Source: Antrodiella citrinella
Lineage: Eukaryota > Basidiomycota > Agaricomycetes > Polyporales > Steccherinaceae
Direction: 5' to 3'
Assembly (NCBI GenBank): GCA_004802725.1
Contig: SGPM01000101.1
Coordinates: 1-64,000 of the forward strand
Length of the DNA stretch: 64,000 bases
A model generated the notes under the pieces. It had not been told where the DNA came from. It searched no databases and saw only the letters and a list, made by a program, of their open reading frames with translations. Of the stretch, positions 13,429 through 26,800 are shown one piece after another (position 1 is the stretch's first letter; the number at the start of each line of letters is the position of its first letter). The position numbers were made by a program, and so were the translations under genes.

Positions 13429-15927
13429 CTAGACAAGGAGCAGCAGCTCCTTCGATTCTCGCATGACGTCCCTCCAGTTGACCGGTGGCCCGCCATTTTG
13501 CGTCTGCTCTCTGCGCTCCCAGACCTTCTCCATCAGCCTCTGCACCTCGGCGACATTGCCGACAGACTCTCCTTGCTGCGACTGCAGCATCTTGGTGAGG
13601 AACGCCCGCTGGCCCCGATCGTCCGTCAAGCACCCGCAAATGCATATACCAAAGACGACGGAGCGAATCACGTCGCGGTTGACCTTCGGCGAGTCGGTCG
13701 GGACCTGCCTGAGAGCATGAATGGTAGCCGCCACGCCGTGCATGATTTCTGGGCAGGAGGGGTTCTCCCCAGATAACACCGTGTGCAGGTACACCCGTGC
13801 CGAGGCGCGAAAGATCTCGTTCGTGAGCCTTCGCCGCTGGAGAATTTCCAAATCAATGGCGCCGCCAGTGGCCTCGTCAGTGCCAGGATTGAGATGATGG
13901 GCGTTTAGACCAAGACCAAATGCTGAATCGGAGGAGACGCCGAGCGTCGCGTAGGGAGAATCTGGGGAGAGGTAGGTCCTCTCTATCTCGATCCCGCGCT
14001 CCACGAGCTGCGGGACGCTGAGACTGTTCCGGCGCGTGTGGCTCTCCTTCCAGCAGGCCAGGTCTGAAATCTCAGCAATGGCGAGCACGATGTGGTTCTC
14101 GCAGCCCATGACGGGCAACATCGATATTTCTGGCGACGACACCCCTTCGCCGACGTAGGCGCCAGAGCGCCCAAAGAGCTGTCGGTAGACGGACAGGAAA
14201 CGGGGGACCTGCTGCGTCGTGACCGAGGCGAGCACGTCGAACCACATGGTGGTTTTGATGATGAACCGAGTGGTTTCCGAACAATGCTTCAATACGTCTT
14301 CTGGGCCGTAGTATTTGGGATTGTTCAACACGCTGGAGACAAATTTTATGGCGATGTCCAGAAACAGGTCCCATGGTCCTCTTCCGCCTGAAAATAAGAA
14401 TGTAGACACAACATGCAGGCCCGCCATCGCATCGCCCTCTGTGTAATGACTCTGATGCAGCAATGTCTCTTCCAACCGTTTGTAGGTCGTCGATACCGCA
14501 TTGGACGCTTGTGCTGAGCTGTCGGACGGTGTCTGCATGCAAGTGATGTGCAGAGCAGACAGCATGCACGCTGCATCCCGTGCTGTGGGGTACGTCTGGA
14601 TCAGTCTGAACATCGCGTCCGAGATGGACTTGGGCGCGAGCAGGTACTGAATGGGGAGGACATAACGGAGATAATGGTGGACGAACCGGGTCTGGTCTGC
14701 TGGTATCATGGGGAACTCAACAGGTATCTGCGTTGGTATCATAGGGCCGTAAACAGTACCCACAGGGGAGAGGTCCTCGTCGACAGGATAATCGAAATGA
14801 TAGTGGGGACCATAGGAGCTCACAAGTTGCGGTTGGTTTGAGGGCAGACTTCGATGATGGTTATAAGAAGACGACGTTCCATTAAGCCCTGCCAACAAAC
14901 GAGGGCTTGAGCACAATACATTCCAAAAATACACTAATAGCGGTACTGGGGTGTCTTACACGACGGGGAGGGAGAATTTACGTTCACTAGACTAGGGGGT
15001 GGTAACATAGAGTTGGGGGGGTTGGAATAGATCATGTCTGGCATGGGCGGGAGCCCATGGCCCCGACCAGGAATGGTAGCATCGGGATGCACTAGTTCCG
15101 GTACATGAGGTTGCCAGCCTGGAGGGAATTACTACCAAGCGGGTAACTATTAATCATAAAGGAATACATACTGGGAGGCGGCGGCGGAGGATGGTACTGC
15201 TGCTGCTCAGGTGGAGGCAGCGTTGGCTGGTAGTGGGAGCCATCGCGAACGTAGGAGGTCATTGGGCCCTGTTGCCGGTGCTCGCCATTCGAGCCGGCGG
15301 AGAGTGTGGGAGTAGGAGGGCTCGAGGGGCTCGAGTGAAGATTGTCGACGAGGATGAGGACTTGGGGCTCAGCGTCGTTTGCCCGAGGGCCCGAGCCCGA
15401 GTGACCCTTGATCATGCCCTGCGATGCAAGGAACGCCTTGATCTTCTCGCGCAACTCTGTGACACTGTTGTTCTCCTGGAGATATGAAAGTCAGATATGA
15501 AGTGTGGCGCAAGCAAGAAAAAGGGGTAGAGACGACTTACCCTCATCCAGTCAGGCCTCTTCGCTCCGAAACCCAGGCATTGCAACCGAAGACGGACACA
15601 CGTCTGACAAGCCCCATCTACGTTAGGTTGCTCGTCGCATTTCTGGGAGAGGGAGAGGGAGTTCAGCGTGGGTGCGCCACAGGGTGAAAATTTTCAACAT
15701 CGAGTGGCGACGCATCGCCTGCGCGATGGACGGGGCCAACGGCGACGCGAGAGCCCGTCGAAGTCGAAGACACTGACCTTCCTTCGAATCCTACAAGTAT
15801 AGCAGCCCGACTTTGCTCTGACGGCGCCTTTTGGCTTGGGCGCTCCGGGTTTCTTTTGCGTCTGCGCCTTTGCGGCCTGGGACGTGGAAGAGACGGTCTT
15901 CCTTGGGCTGGAAGGGAGGTCTGGCAT
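13429..15927 (-). CDS. Zn2Cys6 transcription factor B (paralogue)
   Basis: Predicted 724-aa regulator in five exons: 15778-15927, 15541-15642, 15172-15475, 14960-15118 and 13429-14888. A Lys/Pro-rich basic N-terminus leads into a zinc cluster CX2CX6CX9CX2CX6C starting at Cys42 (GCYTCRIRRKKC, then CQTCVRLRLQC). The cluster is followed by a Pro-rich linker with a polyproline run and a long helical Fungal_trans_2-like domain ending NWRDVMRESKELLLLV. An intron interrupts the cluster at the RRK/KC junction, exactly as in factor A. Factor B lacks the second cluster intron at CW/TC, so the two genes are related but not a recent copy. The first intron is unusually long for this locus (135 nt). The start is the ATG at 15927, the only one leading directly into the basic N-terminus. 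Confidence 0.9.
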
Positions 15928-16546
15928 TGTGGTGAGATAGAATGAAATGCAACGAAAAGATAGATGGTGGAAGGAGAAAGAGTTGTTGTATGTACGGAGG
16001 ACGGGGCGTAGGCGGTCCAAGGAGCGCGATCCTTCCTATATGTACCCCAGGGCGCTGGGCTGCCCCGTGCGAACTTTCAACACACCCGTCACGCGAGCGG
16101 TGACAGTCTGCAGTCACGAAGTCACCCGTTACCTACCCACCCCCCCAGCCACTCCTCCCTCGACCCCCGATCGCCGCTCCCGGGGTCCGTCCTCGGTTCG
16201 TCACATCACCCGAGTCGGTGGGCGCCCAGAGTCCGCACCCTTTAATTAACGCCCGTTCTGGCAATCCCCCAGCGTCCAATCCCAATTAGGCANNTTCCTC
16301 TTCCAGACGCNGGCGTCCTGNCCATCGCATTCCTCTGCCTCGTGGCGGGGCTGTCGCGCTGAGTCAAGGACCTCCACGCTTACAAGGCTCCCAATGGAAT
16401 GAATGTACAGCCGCCTTCATCACAGATCTCGCGAGATTAGGCACCCGCGTTGTCAACAAACGCCCTTGTCCTCTTTCGTACGCCACGGGGTTGTGACGCC
16501 GGTCATTCTAGGCTCGCGGTTGTTATCGTAGAACAAAACAGTCATT
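15928..16546. other. Intergenic, with unresolved bases
   Basis: Upstream region of transcription factor B; CT- and C-rich around 16135-16190. N bases occur at about 16293-16321. No gene recognised. Confidence 0.4.
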
Positions 16547-17239
16547 TCAATTNTACAAGCCGCCTCTTGCGCAANCNTCCCGTTCGTAATGACGATGATA
16601 TTGGCCGCGATATTGAAGAGAACCACGTCCGCGGCTTACAACGCACTGATGTCCATCCGTTCCCGGCCGCGTATGGCGTGGTGCATGTACGCCCCCGCAC
16701 CCAATGAAATTGAATTGAACGGTGGGCCTGGCGACTTTACAAGTCACCTTACTGGCAGCGGTGGGTACGCTTGGCTCGNAGGAAGGTGTAACCAAACACG
16801 GCGAGGCATGCACACATCTTCGGATCCAAAGCTGGCACCTCATGCCACGATGGGGACCACCCAGTCTTCGAGTCAAGCACTTCCGTTGCTCGAAATGTTT
16901 CCCATCCCATCGCATGACAAGGAGCCCAAGGACAAACGNGGTATAGATAAAACCCAGCCATGTCATCGTCGTGAAGGAAAATACCAACTTACGAATGAGA
17001 ATCGCAACGGACAATCGACCTGCCCAGAAAGGACGTTTAGGTAAACCTACGATGCATCGGAAGGTCTTAGGAAAGACCCCGCGCACCACGCTTCCAACCC
17101 AATCAAGGGTGGCCATGACGGGGCCCACCGTCGACGGAGGCGGCGTTTGACAGATTCCAAGCACACCTCTTCCTCCTCCAGGTACATCCTTCAGTCCACG
17201 ACAAGAAACCCAATAAAAGTACATTGCAATCAGTAACAT
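16547..17239 (-). CDS. Possible orphan gene interrupted by N
   Basis: A - strand frame stays open for 230 codons but includes several unresolved bases. Three strong donor sites (GTAAGTTGG near 17007, GTAAGGTGA near 16759 and GTAAGCC near 16640, in - strand reading) suggest a spliced gene rather than one frame. Segments that look coding include MATLDWVGSVVRGVFP, and in another frame WETFRATEVLDSKTGWSP. I recognise no family and cannot place the acceptors, partly because N falls where one may lie. It could equally be non-coding sequence of poor quality. Confidence 0.2.
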   Translation of the reverse strand: MLLIAMYFYWVSCRGLKDVPGGGRGVLGICQTPPPSTVGPVMATLDWVGSVVRGVFPKTFRCIVGLPKRPFWAGRLSVAILIRKLVFSFTTMTWLGFIYTXFVLGLLVMRWDGKHFEQRKCLTRRLGGPHRGMRCQLWIRRCVHASPCLVTPSXEPSVPTAASKVTCKVARPTVQFNFIGCGGVHAPRHTRPGTDGHQCVVSRGRGSLQYRGQYHRHYERXXCARGGLXN

Positions 17240-17765
17240 CCTGGGTCAAAGCGGGGATTAGGGTTCCGCAACCACAGAGCCACCGTTTGATGGATACTAT
17301 ACACTATATTCAAGTTTCAGCTACTGTGATGATGAGTGCAAAGATTCGACACGTCCAAAGCAAAACGTCGCGCGCAACATGGTAGTGTGGTGCAAATGGG
17401 TGATAGGAAGAAGTCTGGCCTAACGGCATTGCGTCGTAGTGTGTGATCTCCGCGATGATGACTGAGAATCCATGCGAATGAGCGGAATGAGTAGAACGGC
17501 TGGGTGAGGAAGAGGTTGATCCAGAGGGTATTGTGACGAAAACATGGGCGTTCCCGATCCAAGGGTTTGTAAGACGTGAGGAGAAGGAAAGAAATAAACC
17601 CAGCGAACGACAAACGGAAGCAAAGCAGCATAAAGCAGTGCCGGGAACCAAAGCATCGTCGTGGACGCCCATGACGAGCAGCGAAAGAGGCTGCTGCCCA
17701 ACGAAATGCGTCCGGTACGAGCGCCATAACGGATGGCGAGTCTATCGAGTTTCCAAGATTGACGC

Positions 17766-19652
17766 CTAGATACCTCCCACTTCTTGAGGCGTGCCAACGA
17801 CCACAGTGCCGACTCCTCCTCCTGCTCCCGCTGACCCTCCAGTGAGGCTTAGCCGCCGCGTAATAGAACCCCTGCGTCTGTCTCCAGAACCCACACCTGA
17901 CGCCCCACTCGCACCGGATCCGCCGCCTCCTCCTCCCACTGACGAGTCCGCATTCCCCAGCGGTTGCTTTCCAACAGACGTACCTACTGTACCACTTACA
18001 GCTGCTGTCGTCTTCGAGGAGGGAGAAGCATAGCCTGCAGGATCTCCTGGTACTACTCCCGCTCCCGATCGGCGAGCAATGAGCGCTCGGACCGCACTCA
18101 ACCACTTGATCTCCTCCTCCTCGCTCGGCGCACACAGCAACAAAGGCCGTTTCGTGGTCACGATCTTGAACGTGTTCGTCCTGTGCTTGCCTTCTGGGTC
18201 GTCTGAGAGCCCAGCTGGTACCTGGGGCGGCGAGATCGGAGACGCGTTCACACCCACGGCGTTTCGGTGCGAAGGGAGGTCGTATTCAATGGCGTCCAGG
18301 ATCTGCGCAAGTGATATCTGGCGGTGGGGCTTGGTGCTGTCCTAGATCCAGACAAAACAAGAACATGTGTTCAGCGTTAATAAGACCTATCCTGGACGTC
18401 TTCCCAGCAGAGGGACCAGTAAAACGGGCTAGAACGCACCATGTGACTGCGGCAGTACATCAGTTTCTCGCCACTGAGTACGAACCACCGATTATGCCAG
18501 ATATGTCTTCGAGAACCACACTTCATGAGATATCCTGACAGAATCACCTTCGAAGCATCTATTGCTGCCCCTGGCAGCTTCGAGGGTGACGAAACATCGC
18601 CTGATACAGCTGTAGGCGGCGATGTAACAGTGTTATATGAACGGGGTCCGCTAGGCGAGGCATCTTCTGATTCAGAAGACGTGAAATGGTGCCCATGAGG
18701 CGAATGACTTTGGGAGGGCGATGCGGACATTGGTACAGCCTGCATTGATCCCCGTCGTGCGGAATTCGACCTTGGAATCGGTATGGGGGCCGTCGGAGGG
18801 ATATGGATCGGCATAGTCGTCGCTGAGTTTTGAGTAGAGGTCGATAGGAAAGAGCGTTTTGCTTCCGTAATTGCATTTACCCATCCTTGAACGTCATTAG
18901 AGTTGGTCGCCTGCAGGTAAAATGTCCGCGTAGGAGAGACAAGGCCAAACGTATTCGCATGGTTTTTGAGTGTCACGGGTGTACAAGAGTGGACGTCCGA
19001 GAGATCGAGTAGACGTAAGAGCTTGTACTCTGCTGACGTTTTATAGAAAGCAAGGTGGGCGGGACGCAGGACGAACCACCGCTTCTTCCAGGTCTATTGA
19101 TAACGCACAGACGGACGAACGCGCACGGCAATCAGACTCAGTGAGGACGCGCCAGGTGTTAGGACGTACCTTCCGCCGCTCGCCCTTCTTCCAGAGATAC
19201 CCCGTTTTGAGCACCGTGTCGTGCAGGGCGTCGCGCTGCGTCGCTTCCGTCTCCACACGCCATCCATCGTCCTCTCCCTGATCGTCTTCCTCCGACTCCT
19301 CCCCCCCGCTGGCAGATCTCCGCTCGGCGATGGAGGATAATGGCGGGTGTGATGAGCTGGCACTTGTGCCCATCATGGCACCACTGAGACTGGCCGTTGC
19401 GATGGGGGATGGCGGGACGACCTCAGGCGAGAAGCCAGAATCAGAGTCGGACTCTGTGCCAGAAACAGGAGCTGTCTGCGAGTATGGTTTCTGGGAGCCA
19501 TGACGGCAGCGCAAAGCAGGAAGAGTAAGCGCACAAGAACTGCTACGATCGTGGTCGAGACGCCAACATACCTTGGGTGGCTTGGCAGCGCTGTGTATCG
19601 ACAGTTTCCGAGTCACTTCCTGGTGAGAAGGAGGTGGAACTGAGCGAGACAT
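17766..19652 (-). CDS. Two-PH-domain protein
   Basis: Predicted 543-aa protein in four exons: 19572-19652, 19170-19490, 18440-19093 and 17766-18341, with whole-codon sum. The first pleckstrin homology domain starts at about residue 124 with GYLWKKGERRKTWKKRWFVL and ends near WVNAITEAKR. A Ser/Pro-rich linker follows. The second PH domain starts at SGYLMKCGSRRHIWHNRWFV and ends at EIKWLSAVRALIARR, with an insertion of about 30 residues. The tail is Gly/Ser-rich. PH domains bind phosphoinositides or proteins at membranes; both here keep the conserved C-terminal-helix tryptophan. The role is probably membrane-recruited adaptor (inference); ligands cannot be read from the sequence. It is divergent from the ACBP gene with 665 bp between start codons. 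Confidence 0.85.
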
Positions 19653-20317
19653 CTCGACGAGAAGGCGGTATTCCAGACACTAGAACAGCGCGAAAGAGCG
19701 TCCAGGCCGACAATAGGGCGAGTTAGAGCAGAGTGGGAGGTTGTGGGTGGTGTGAGCTGTCAGTGCAGCGATGAGCTTGTGTTGGTCGTCAGTGTCGAGC
19801 TAGTCGCGCGGCGGAGTTGGGCTGAGTTCGGAATGGCTGCTTTCGGCAACAGGCGCCCCCTTCCTCATCGAGCCTCTCGACGCCGACGAGATTCTCGGGA
19901 ATGTGCATGAGAGCATATTACAGCGCGACAAACATTTAGGAACCAGGGGAAACTCATACGTGAACGCACAGGCGTGCAAATCCCCCTGTCTGATCTTAGG
20001 AGAATTCATGTTTGACGCTCCCGTCGCGACACCGCGGCGGGCGGTGTCTATCGCGCCCCCCACACGTTAATCTTGAGTTGCATCTTGGTCGTTTGGGTAG
20101 ACATAACATCCCCCACATCAAATGCTACCCATCGCGCTCCTTCACGACAGCTGCTCGACTTTGAGTGCAATATTGCAACGGGGACGCGTTCAGACGCTAG
20201 CATGACGGCCGTTGCCGCACACTGATAATCGTCTCCATCGTCGCGATCGTTACATAGGGATTCCACTCATCACAGTCTTTCATCGCACTTTAGCATCCAT
20301 CATCACTCCCACTTACA
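19653..20317. promoter_or_regulatory. Divergent promoter region, PH protein / ACBP
   Basis: The 665 bp between the start codons of the PH-domain gene (-) and the ACBP gene (+) must hold both 5' regions. No other gene is seen. A pyrimidine-rich run directly before the ACBP ATG (TTTAGCATCCATCATCACTC) is typical of highly expressed fungal genes. Confidence 0.5.
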
Positions 20318-20883
20318 ATGTCTGAAGCCAAGTTCACCAAGGCCGTCGAAATCGTCCAGTCTCTTCCCAAGGATGGTCCGATCAAGCCGTCGCAGGACGA
20401 TCAGCTCTTCGTAAGTCTCTTGACGCATACTCCTTCGGAGACTGGATATCCTGACATGAGAGATATTCTAGTTCTACAAGTACTACAAGCAGGGTCAGTT
20501 CCGTGTTGCCCGTCGTGTTTCCGTGTCCGCCGCGGGCTAACCACTGGACTATATGCAGCTACCATTGGTGATGTAAACGTCGCCCGACCGGGAATGCTTG
20601 ATTTCACTGGCAAGGCCAAGTGGTGCGTTCACGGCTGTGTTCTTATCCCGTGGGTTTTGTTCGGATTTCATATTCCTTTAGGGATGCATGGAACTCCATC
20701 AAGGGTACGAGCAAGGAGGAGGCCTGGGCTAAATATGTGGAGAAACTTATTGAGGTACGTTTGCACGCAAAAATATACCACTGTTGCTACGACCGACCAT
20801 CTCGCCGCGTCATCTAGGTCCTCAATGCTTCTGGGTCCGACGAGTCCAAGAAGTACGTCGACGAAATCGAGGCGGCGGCATGA
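20318..20883 (+). CDS. ACB1: Acyl-CoA-binding protein
   Basis: Predicted 105-aa cytosolic carrier that binds long-chain acyl-CoA esters and delivers them to lipid synthesis and beta-oxidation. Five exons: 20318-20410, 20472-20493, 20559-20622, 20682-20754 and 20818-20883; the second is only 22 nt and carries FYKYYKQ. The spliced product matches the four-helix ACBP fold. It has [20 protein letters not shown] in helix 1, YKYYKQATIGDVN with the ligand-binding Tyr/Lys cluster in helix 2, and [20 protein letters not shown] in helix 3. Length is normal for the small eukaryotic form (about 90-105 aa). The start is the only ATG, with a good context (ACAATGTC). Confidence 0.95.
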
Positions 20884-23800
20884 GATTCGAACGCAGTCAA
20901 TTACCATGTCACAGTAACAACTCAGCAGTCGTTCTAGCAGTGTAACTTTATCAGTCCCTTCACCAGTGCATGCTTCTCCCGCCCACGATGCGTGTATTCC
21001 CGTCAATGAAACTGCCTATCAAGCGACACCTGATACTAACGGGCTGGAGAAACTGTCGCTATTACGCACATGTCTCCTTCTGTGCCCAGGTGTCCCCGAG
21101 AGCCCACAGTAAGCCGAACCGGCTGACTGTGCAAAGGGCTACAAGTCCCGAGCACCCCCAGAATGTGTTAGGACCTGGATGAATGTTACGATTTTTGCGA
21201 TTGTATGAGAGGACTGCCTGTCGTCCTCGTGTTGATGTGGGCCCATATGCATTGGCGAGGTGTTGAGTACAAGTCCGTCCTCGCTCGCTAAGGAAGGTAC
21301 GTGATCGAGGCTTTCATGACCGTGACATGGGCGGTGTCCTTTGATTTTTGACTCTTGGTTGTAGATGGGCCTGATGGGGGGGCGCTCCGATTTCATGAAG
21401 AGTCGGGGGAAGAGCACGGTACTGGCCAAAGACCGTTTGTTTTGCGCGGTCAAACTGTTCCAACTTCTCCCTTTGGCCTGCTGTCCCGTGCTCTTCGATT
21501 TCTTCACCGTCTGCATTGCGAACGCTCGCTAGTGTGACTGGGCGCGTCTTGGCGTATACTCCCTCTATTGTCTCGAATAAAGACACAATTACAGCGGCCC
21601 TTCCATGCATCCCCAAGATGCCCTTAATGTCGAGTATTACCATACCAAAAACAGTCACAAACTGCGGCCGAGAGTCGAGAAGACTCGTCGCCACGAACGG
21701 TGCCGACCAGCGGCTATACCCCATTTGCCTTAAGGCGGACCCCGGCCACCGCCAATTTCCTCCCGATTGTCTAAAAATCTGATCGCTTTTGACCGCAGAT
21801 CTTGCCATCTGGCCATATATAGACGCCGTTATCGACAACCCGGACAACCTCACCGGTGTCGTCGTGATGGCCTTTTGTTTCACCATGACGTTCCCCTCTG
21901 ATGCTCATATCCACGTAGTCTGCCTTGGGGGGTCGCAGAGCTGCGCAAACAGATATATTCGCTGGCCAGCCCATCCCCGTATGTGAATGCGTGAATACGT
22001 GGCGCGGAAGGAAGAAAAATGACGGTCACCGTCGTGATCCAACAAAAAACAAGAATTCGAAGGCAGACGTCCCTCTGGGCCCTCCAGGTTCTCGTCATAC
22101 AAAGGTGCTTCCGCAGATCGACATTTGGCGTCTGCTCGAACATGTCCTAAACAGCGACGGGCGTCCCGCCAGATGCTCGAATCAAATCGGCATCCCAGCA
22201 ATTTGCCTGTGCGTCTTCCGTCCTCCAAAGATGCCGTAGAGAGCGCAGAAGATGCAGATGCAGTCATTCTTCGGGCGACTCTCCTTTGTAAGTCGATTGA
22301 GATTCAGCGTTTTGGTCGTTCGATAAACGCTTCAGCACAGCCATTGGCTTGCGCACTATTAAGTAGCTGGCGTGTACCTTGCCGAGCTCCAAAAGCAGCC
22401 AAAAGTCCACGGAGGGCAGCAGGATCACGAGCTGAGACAGAGCGCGCATTTCAAATGAGCAACTGTGGGGCCAACGCAACTCAATTGGATCAAACAGCGA
22501 CGAGAGCTTCTTCCGAACCGGATGTCATCTACAGTAACGATTGGTACACAATGTTTACGACAGCCATCATTGTGTTGTAACGCGACTCCAGAACTTGCGA
22601 AGCCACCGCAACCAAAATGGGTCCACACAAAAGACACGGACGCTCCAGCGAATCCCCTCGTTTAAGAGTTGGAAACTTGGGATTGCGGTCTTGGTGGCCT
22701 GTTGAATACAACACGAAGAAGGTAGTCGACTAGAAGCCACGTCTCGTAGTAAGCAAGCGGAGTGTCGGGACGAGACCGCGAATGCGCTGACTCACAACCA
22801 GTCCAAGAATGTCCGTTTCGTTCAGGAATCAGGATAGACTTCAGATTGATGGAGAGCGCCTGGGAACTACACAGCGATTGGGCATGTGCTTCTTCTGCTC
22901 GCTCAGCATGCAAGTCAGCTCTGCTTCCAGAAGTTCGGCCATGGAGAATACGCACCATTCATTCCACCAGAGCAGGTATGTCCACCCTGCATGCGTGGCG
23001 CTTGTGAAGTTCCTCGGTGGAACGGTGTTGACAAGTTCACCGATCAGTACACAAAACGTGTTGATATTTGCTACCGAGTCATTCAAGACATGGTCTTGGT
23101 ATACCAGAGGCCAGGCGATAGGGGGTTGCGGGAGGTCATAGTACCGTACTTGCGAACCGGGGCGAGCACGCCGAAGGCACCGCTCACTCAGCACCCCTCT
23201 GCCTATAGCCCGAAGTCGGAAACCAATGTCTCCGATTTCAGAGTCTTTGAGAGCATACGCAAAACATACGACATTCATAGCGTAACACAATCGTTGAGGC
23301 CCTGGTACGAGGCGTTCCAGAGTATTTCCAAGCCCAGAAAATGAGAATACCAGGACGGTCCTATATACAACTGAGACGGTCACGTAGGACCTACCGTCTA
23401 CGGCTCAGCAGTGACCTGCGACGAGTAAAAATAGAGGAAATTTTGCTGCTCACAAGATGTCGGGACCGTACATGACGATCGGTGGCCGGCACCATACTTA
23501 TCGTCACAGATATGCCTCCGCTGTGTCGCCAAATTTTCGCGTCCACCCACGCGCTTGCAAGCTGTGGGTCCCCCAATGGCGTGAACGGCCGCATCGGTGG
23601 TCCTTTTTAGGTAAGCATCCTCTTCGTGTCCTATAAAAACCTCCCCGAAAAATTCCTCTTGCGTGACGAATATTTCTGGATAAACTGAAGGATGAGACGT
23701 CGGCGATGGCGGCGGCGGAACAATCAGATGCTAGGAACACAAGACGACAACGCACCGACGTAGGAACGTAGGCAACGGAGTTGCCAAGTGTGCGCCATCT

Positions 23801-26800
23801 TGCGCCCAGCACTCGAAACGGCGTCTGGGATGCGGGGAATTGTGGGGAATGCTGGCACGATCGAACAGTCGTCCCTACGCGCTACTCCAGTCGAGACGCA
23901 TCATTGCTTGTGGACGCCTGCGCCCACAGCTACTAAGTTTAGCGGCGGGATGACACAAACCAAAAAAAAAATACGCTCACTTGTGACGAGTATGTGAGAT
24001 AAACGCGACCATCCTGAGCTCAAATGATGGCAAGGATCGCAGAGAATCACAGCTGAGTTTGTACAGCTGACGCTCGTCACTGCAAGGCGGCGCGCCATCG
24101 CGTCGGCTAAACGAGGGCGTCAAGGGCGTCAGAATAAGAAAGACAGAGCCTTCGTGGCGTTTATGTTGGAAATAAGCCAATATCGAAGGCCCATCGCAAG
24201 ATCGTCGATCGGCGTCTGAAGACTGTTGAGCGCGCTGCGGGCCTGGTCCCTGCGGCTGTCAATTTGGAGTATTGGTTACCGAAGGAGCTGTAAGACCGGT
24301 GCTCGTTTGGTAGCTCTGCACGGCTGGTTGAGTAAGGTTGCATATTGCACCGGACTGTATGCAGTATTAGCTCAAACATCCTCATAGGTAAGCTAGAGGT
24401 CTCTGACTACGCACGTTTGTCTATTCCTCCAGGATCTTGGCTGGTTTGAACTTGTGAATTATTGCAGGATCGTGTACCCGCGGATCTAAACAATGTCGAC
24501 CTATGATAGATGAGTACCCAATCCGCGAATGCGATGCTCTAGTCAGGTTAGAGGACACCAAGGTATGATCGCATGACTGTGAGTGCGTCCCAGGCCTCAT
24601 TAACGGTGGCGGAAATGAAAAGGATACCAACACCTACCTATCACATATATCACACCTCGGTTTTCCATTACGCCGTTTCAACGGGGAGATAGCATATTGT
24701 GTATCTTCATTCCGGAGCGGCGAGACATTTGTTCGTCATAGCATAAAGCCGTCTTTAGACATGGAGCTAAAGACTCTGAACGTGATGCAAGCTTATGATG
24801 GATTTCCATGACCGTCCCTGGAATGAATGTGAGAGAGTTGCCAGGCCGGGCCTGACCGTTCTATGCTGTCTTCAATGTGCATTTTTTGCTACAATCTTCG
24901 CGGAATAAGCTGGAACAAGGTCATAATATTGATCGGGATGCTTGGGCCGACGCCTTCCTGGGATGAAGCCGGACATTCTCACTGACGTATGGCAAGCACC
25001 GAGCTCGCCCGTGAATGAAACAAACTCTTCCGCTGGAACAAGCCCTTCTGTGCTGAGTACCACGCGCAACCCTGGGAATTGTATACAACCCTTCGACGGC
25101 AGGATTAATCATGCGTATAGGGTACGCCTGCTGGTCGTCAGGGAACTTTACCAGAGGCAACCCTGGTACAACGTCGGTGTTAGATGGTGGATGCAGAGTA
25201 TAATGCTGTATTGTATCTCACAGTTATGTTTCAGGCCCTTCCAAGAACGGACTAAGATGAACACTGGCGTAAGTTCAGACATCGCGAAGAATGAACTTTC
25301 GGAGAGTCGGGGTGTATCTAAAGGTGATGCTGGACCCTTGTAACGGAGACTAGAGTACAATGCGAATGATGCTTGTACGACCGTGATTATCAGATGACCT
25401 TCTGGCGAATGTTCAGATGGAAGGAAGTACGTACTTTTCGTCGTGTGATTTCCCTGCAAAGTGTCGACCACCCTTGTCAATAAGCCCTTATACCACACGT
25501 AGATACCGAACCCATCCGACAACCTAACGGAGATTGCCATAGCCCTTGACACCCCTGCAGAAGTAAGAAAGACAGCATATTGGACAAATAGGATGATATT
25601 TATTGCTGTGGCGTAAGTCGTGTCGTGATGGTAGAAAACAAGTGGATCAGGCGCTCATGCAATCCCAACAGCGCCAGTGCCTCTCCAATCACGGAATGAT
25701 TGATCATGCCACACTTCGGAGCTCACGATGTGGACATACATGTCGTTGTAGAGTTCTGAATTATGTCGTACGAAACAAGTACGGCAGACACGTCCTCGGA
25801 ACTGTGACTTCTGCACCCCCGCCCCGTCACACCGGGCCCATCGGTAGGACCCCCGGTCTTAACATAGCATTGGGAAAGCCATGAGGATGTGTCGCAGGCC
25901 CTATAAATGACTCCTCAGGAATTCTAGCAGAAAAAGAACAACATCATGTCCATAACAACGTTAGTGGAAGCCCGTGGTAGACGGGTCCAATAGGACGTAT
26001 TAGGGTCCGATTCCAAGATAATCATCAAAACGTCGTCGACCTTCCGATAACAGTACAAAAGAATGTACCGCGAACGTCTCAAACGGAGAGCATTATCAAG
26101 ATCAGATGCATTGAACGTACGGTATCGCCAGCATCTACGCTGCATGCCGCCATCCTTGGACGGCGAGAGGCTGAGAGCTTGTCCCAAGCACAACACGAGG
26201 CGAACATAGCTGCTGCTCTGAGCAGCCACTAGCACGGAAAGCTGTACTGGAGATGAATGCATCAGCACTTTGTGAACGAGGATCGTGAGGGTCGTCAGTG
26301 CTGCGGGTCGCACGGCGTTCAAGTGAGAACCGGTGAGCACGAATGCATGGTGCAAGAAGCCAGACAAAGATTGCTTTCAAGGGAAAAAACTGTCGACGGA
26401 TGAGAGGGTATAGAGAGAAACAGCCCTGAAATCCGGGTGAGCCTGAGGCCAGAAGATGTAGCGTGCTTTTCAGCGGAGTAAGGTTGACGAGCGTGGCAAG
26501 GGTCAATGCGACAAGCTGAAACCAGGAAGATACCAGGCAGCTCGAGTACGAAAGTCATTCGAGCACAAGCGAGGGGAGAATACCGAGTTCTACGAAAGGC
26601 AACGCAGAGCATCAGGAGAGACGAAAGAGAGCAGGACATGCATGTATGCCGCTTCGTCATTGGGACAGATCCCTCGCAGCTAAGTGGAACAGATGGCCGA
26701 CAAATCAAGTCCGGCCAACTTCACAGACACGAAAATCGCAGAATACTGTGGCGTACGTGATTGCGTTTGTTCCTAGGACATATGTCAGCATGAGGAGACC

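Noticed and set aside
14072..14569. A 165-codon frame on the - strand inside transcription factor B
   Set aside because: Alternative frame of the well-supported last exon; composition is Arg/His-rich and shows no domain.
21314..21886. A 190-codon - strand frame in the gene-poor tract
   Set aside because: No recognisable domain, no splice partners and no conserved pattern. I could not join it to neighbouring frames into a membrane-protein gene.
22841..23383. A 180-codon - strand frame (and an overlapping + strand one)
   Set aside because: Faintly hydrophobic segments reminded me of fungal multi-pass proteins, but the pattern did not hold up over more than one helix.
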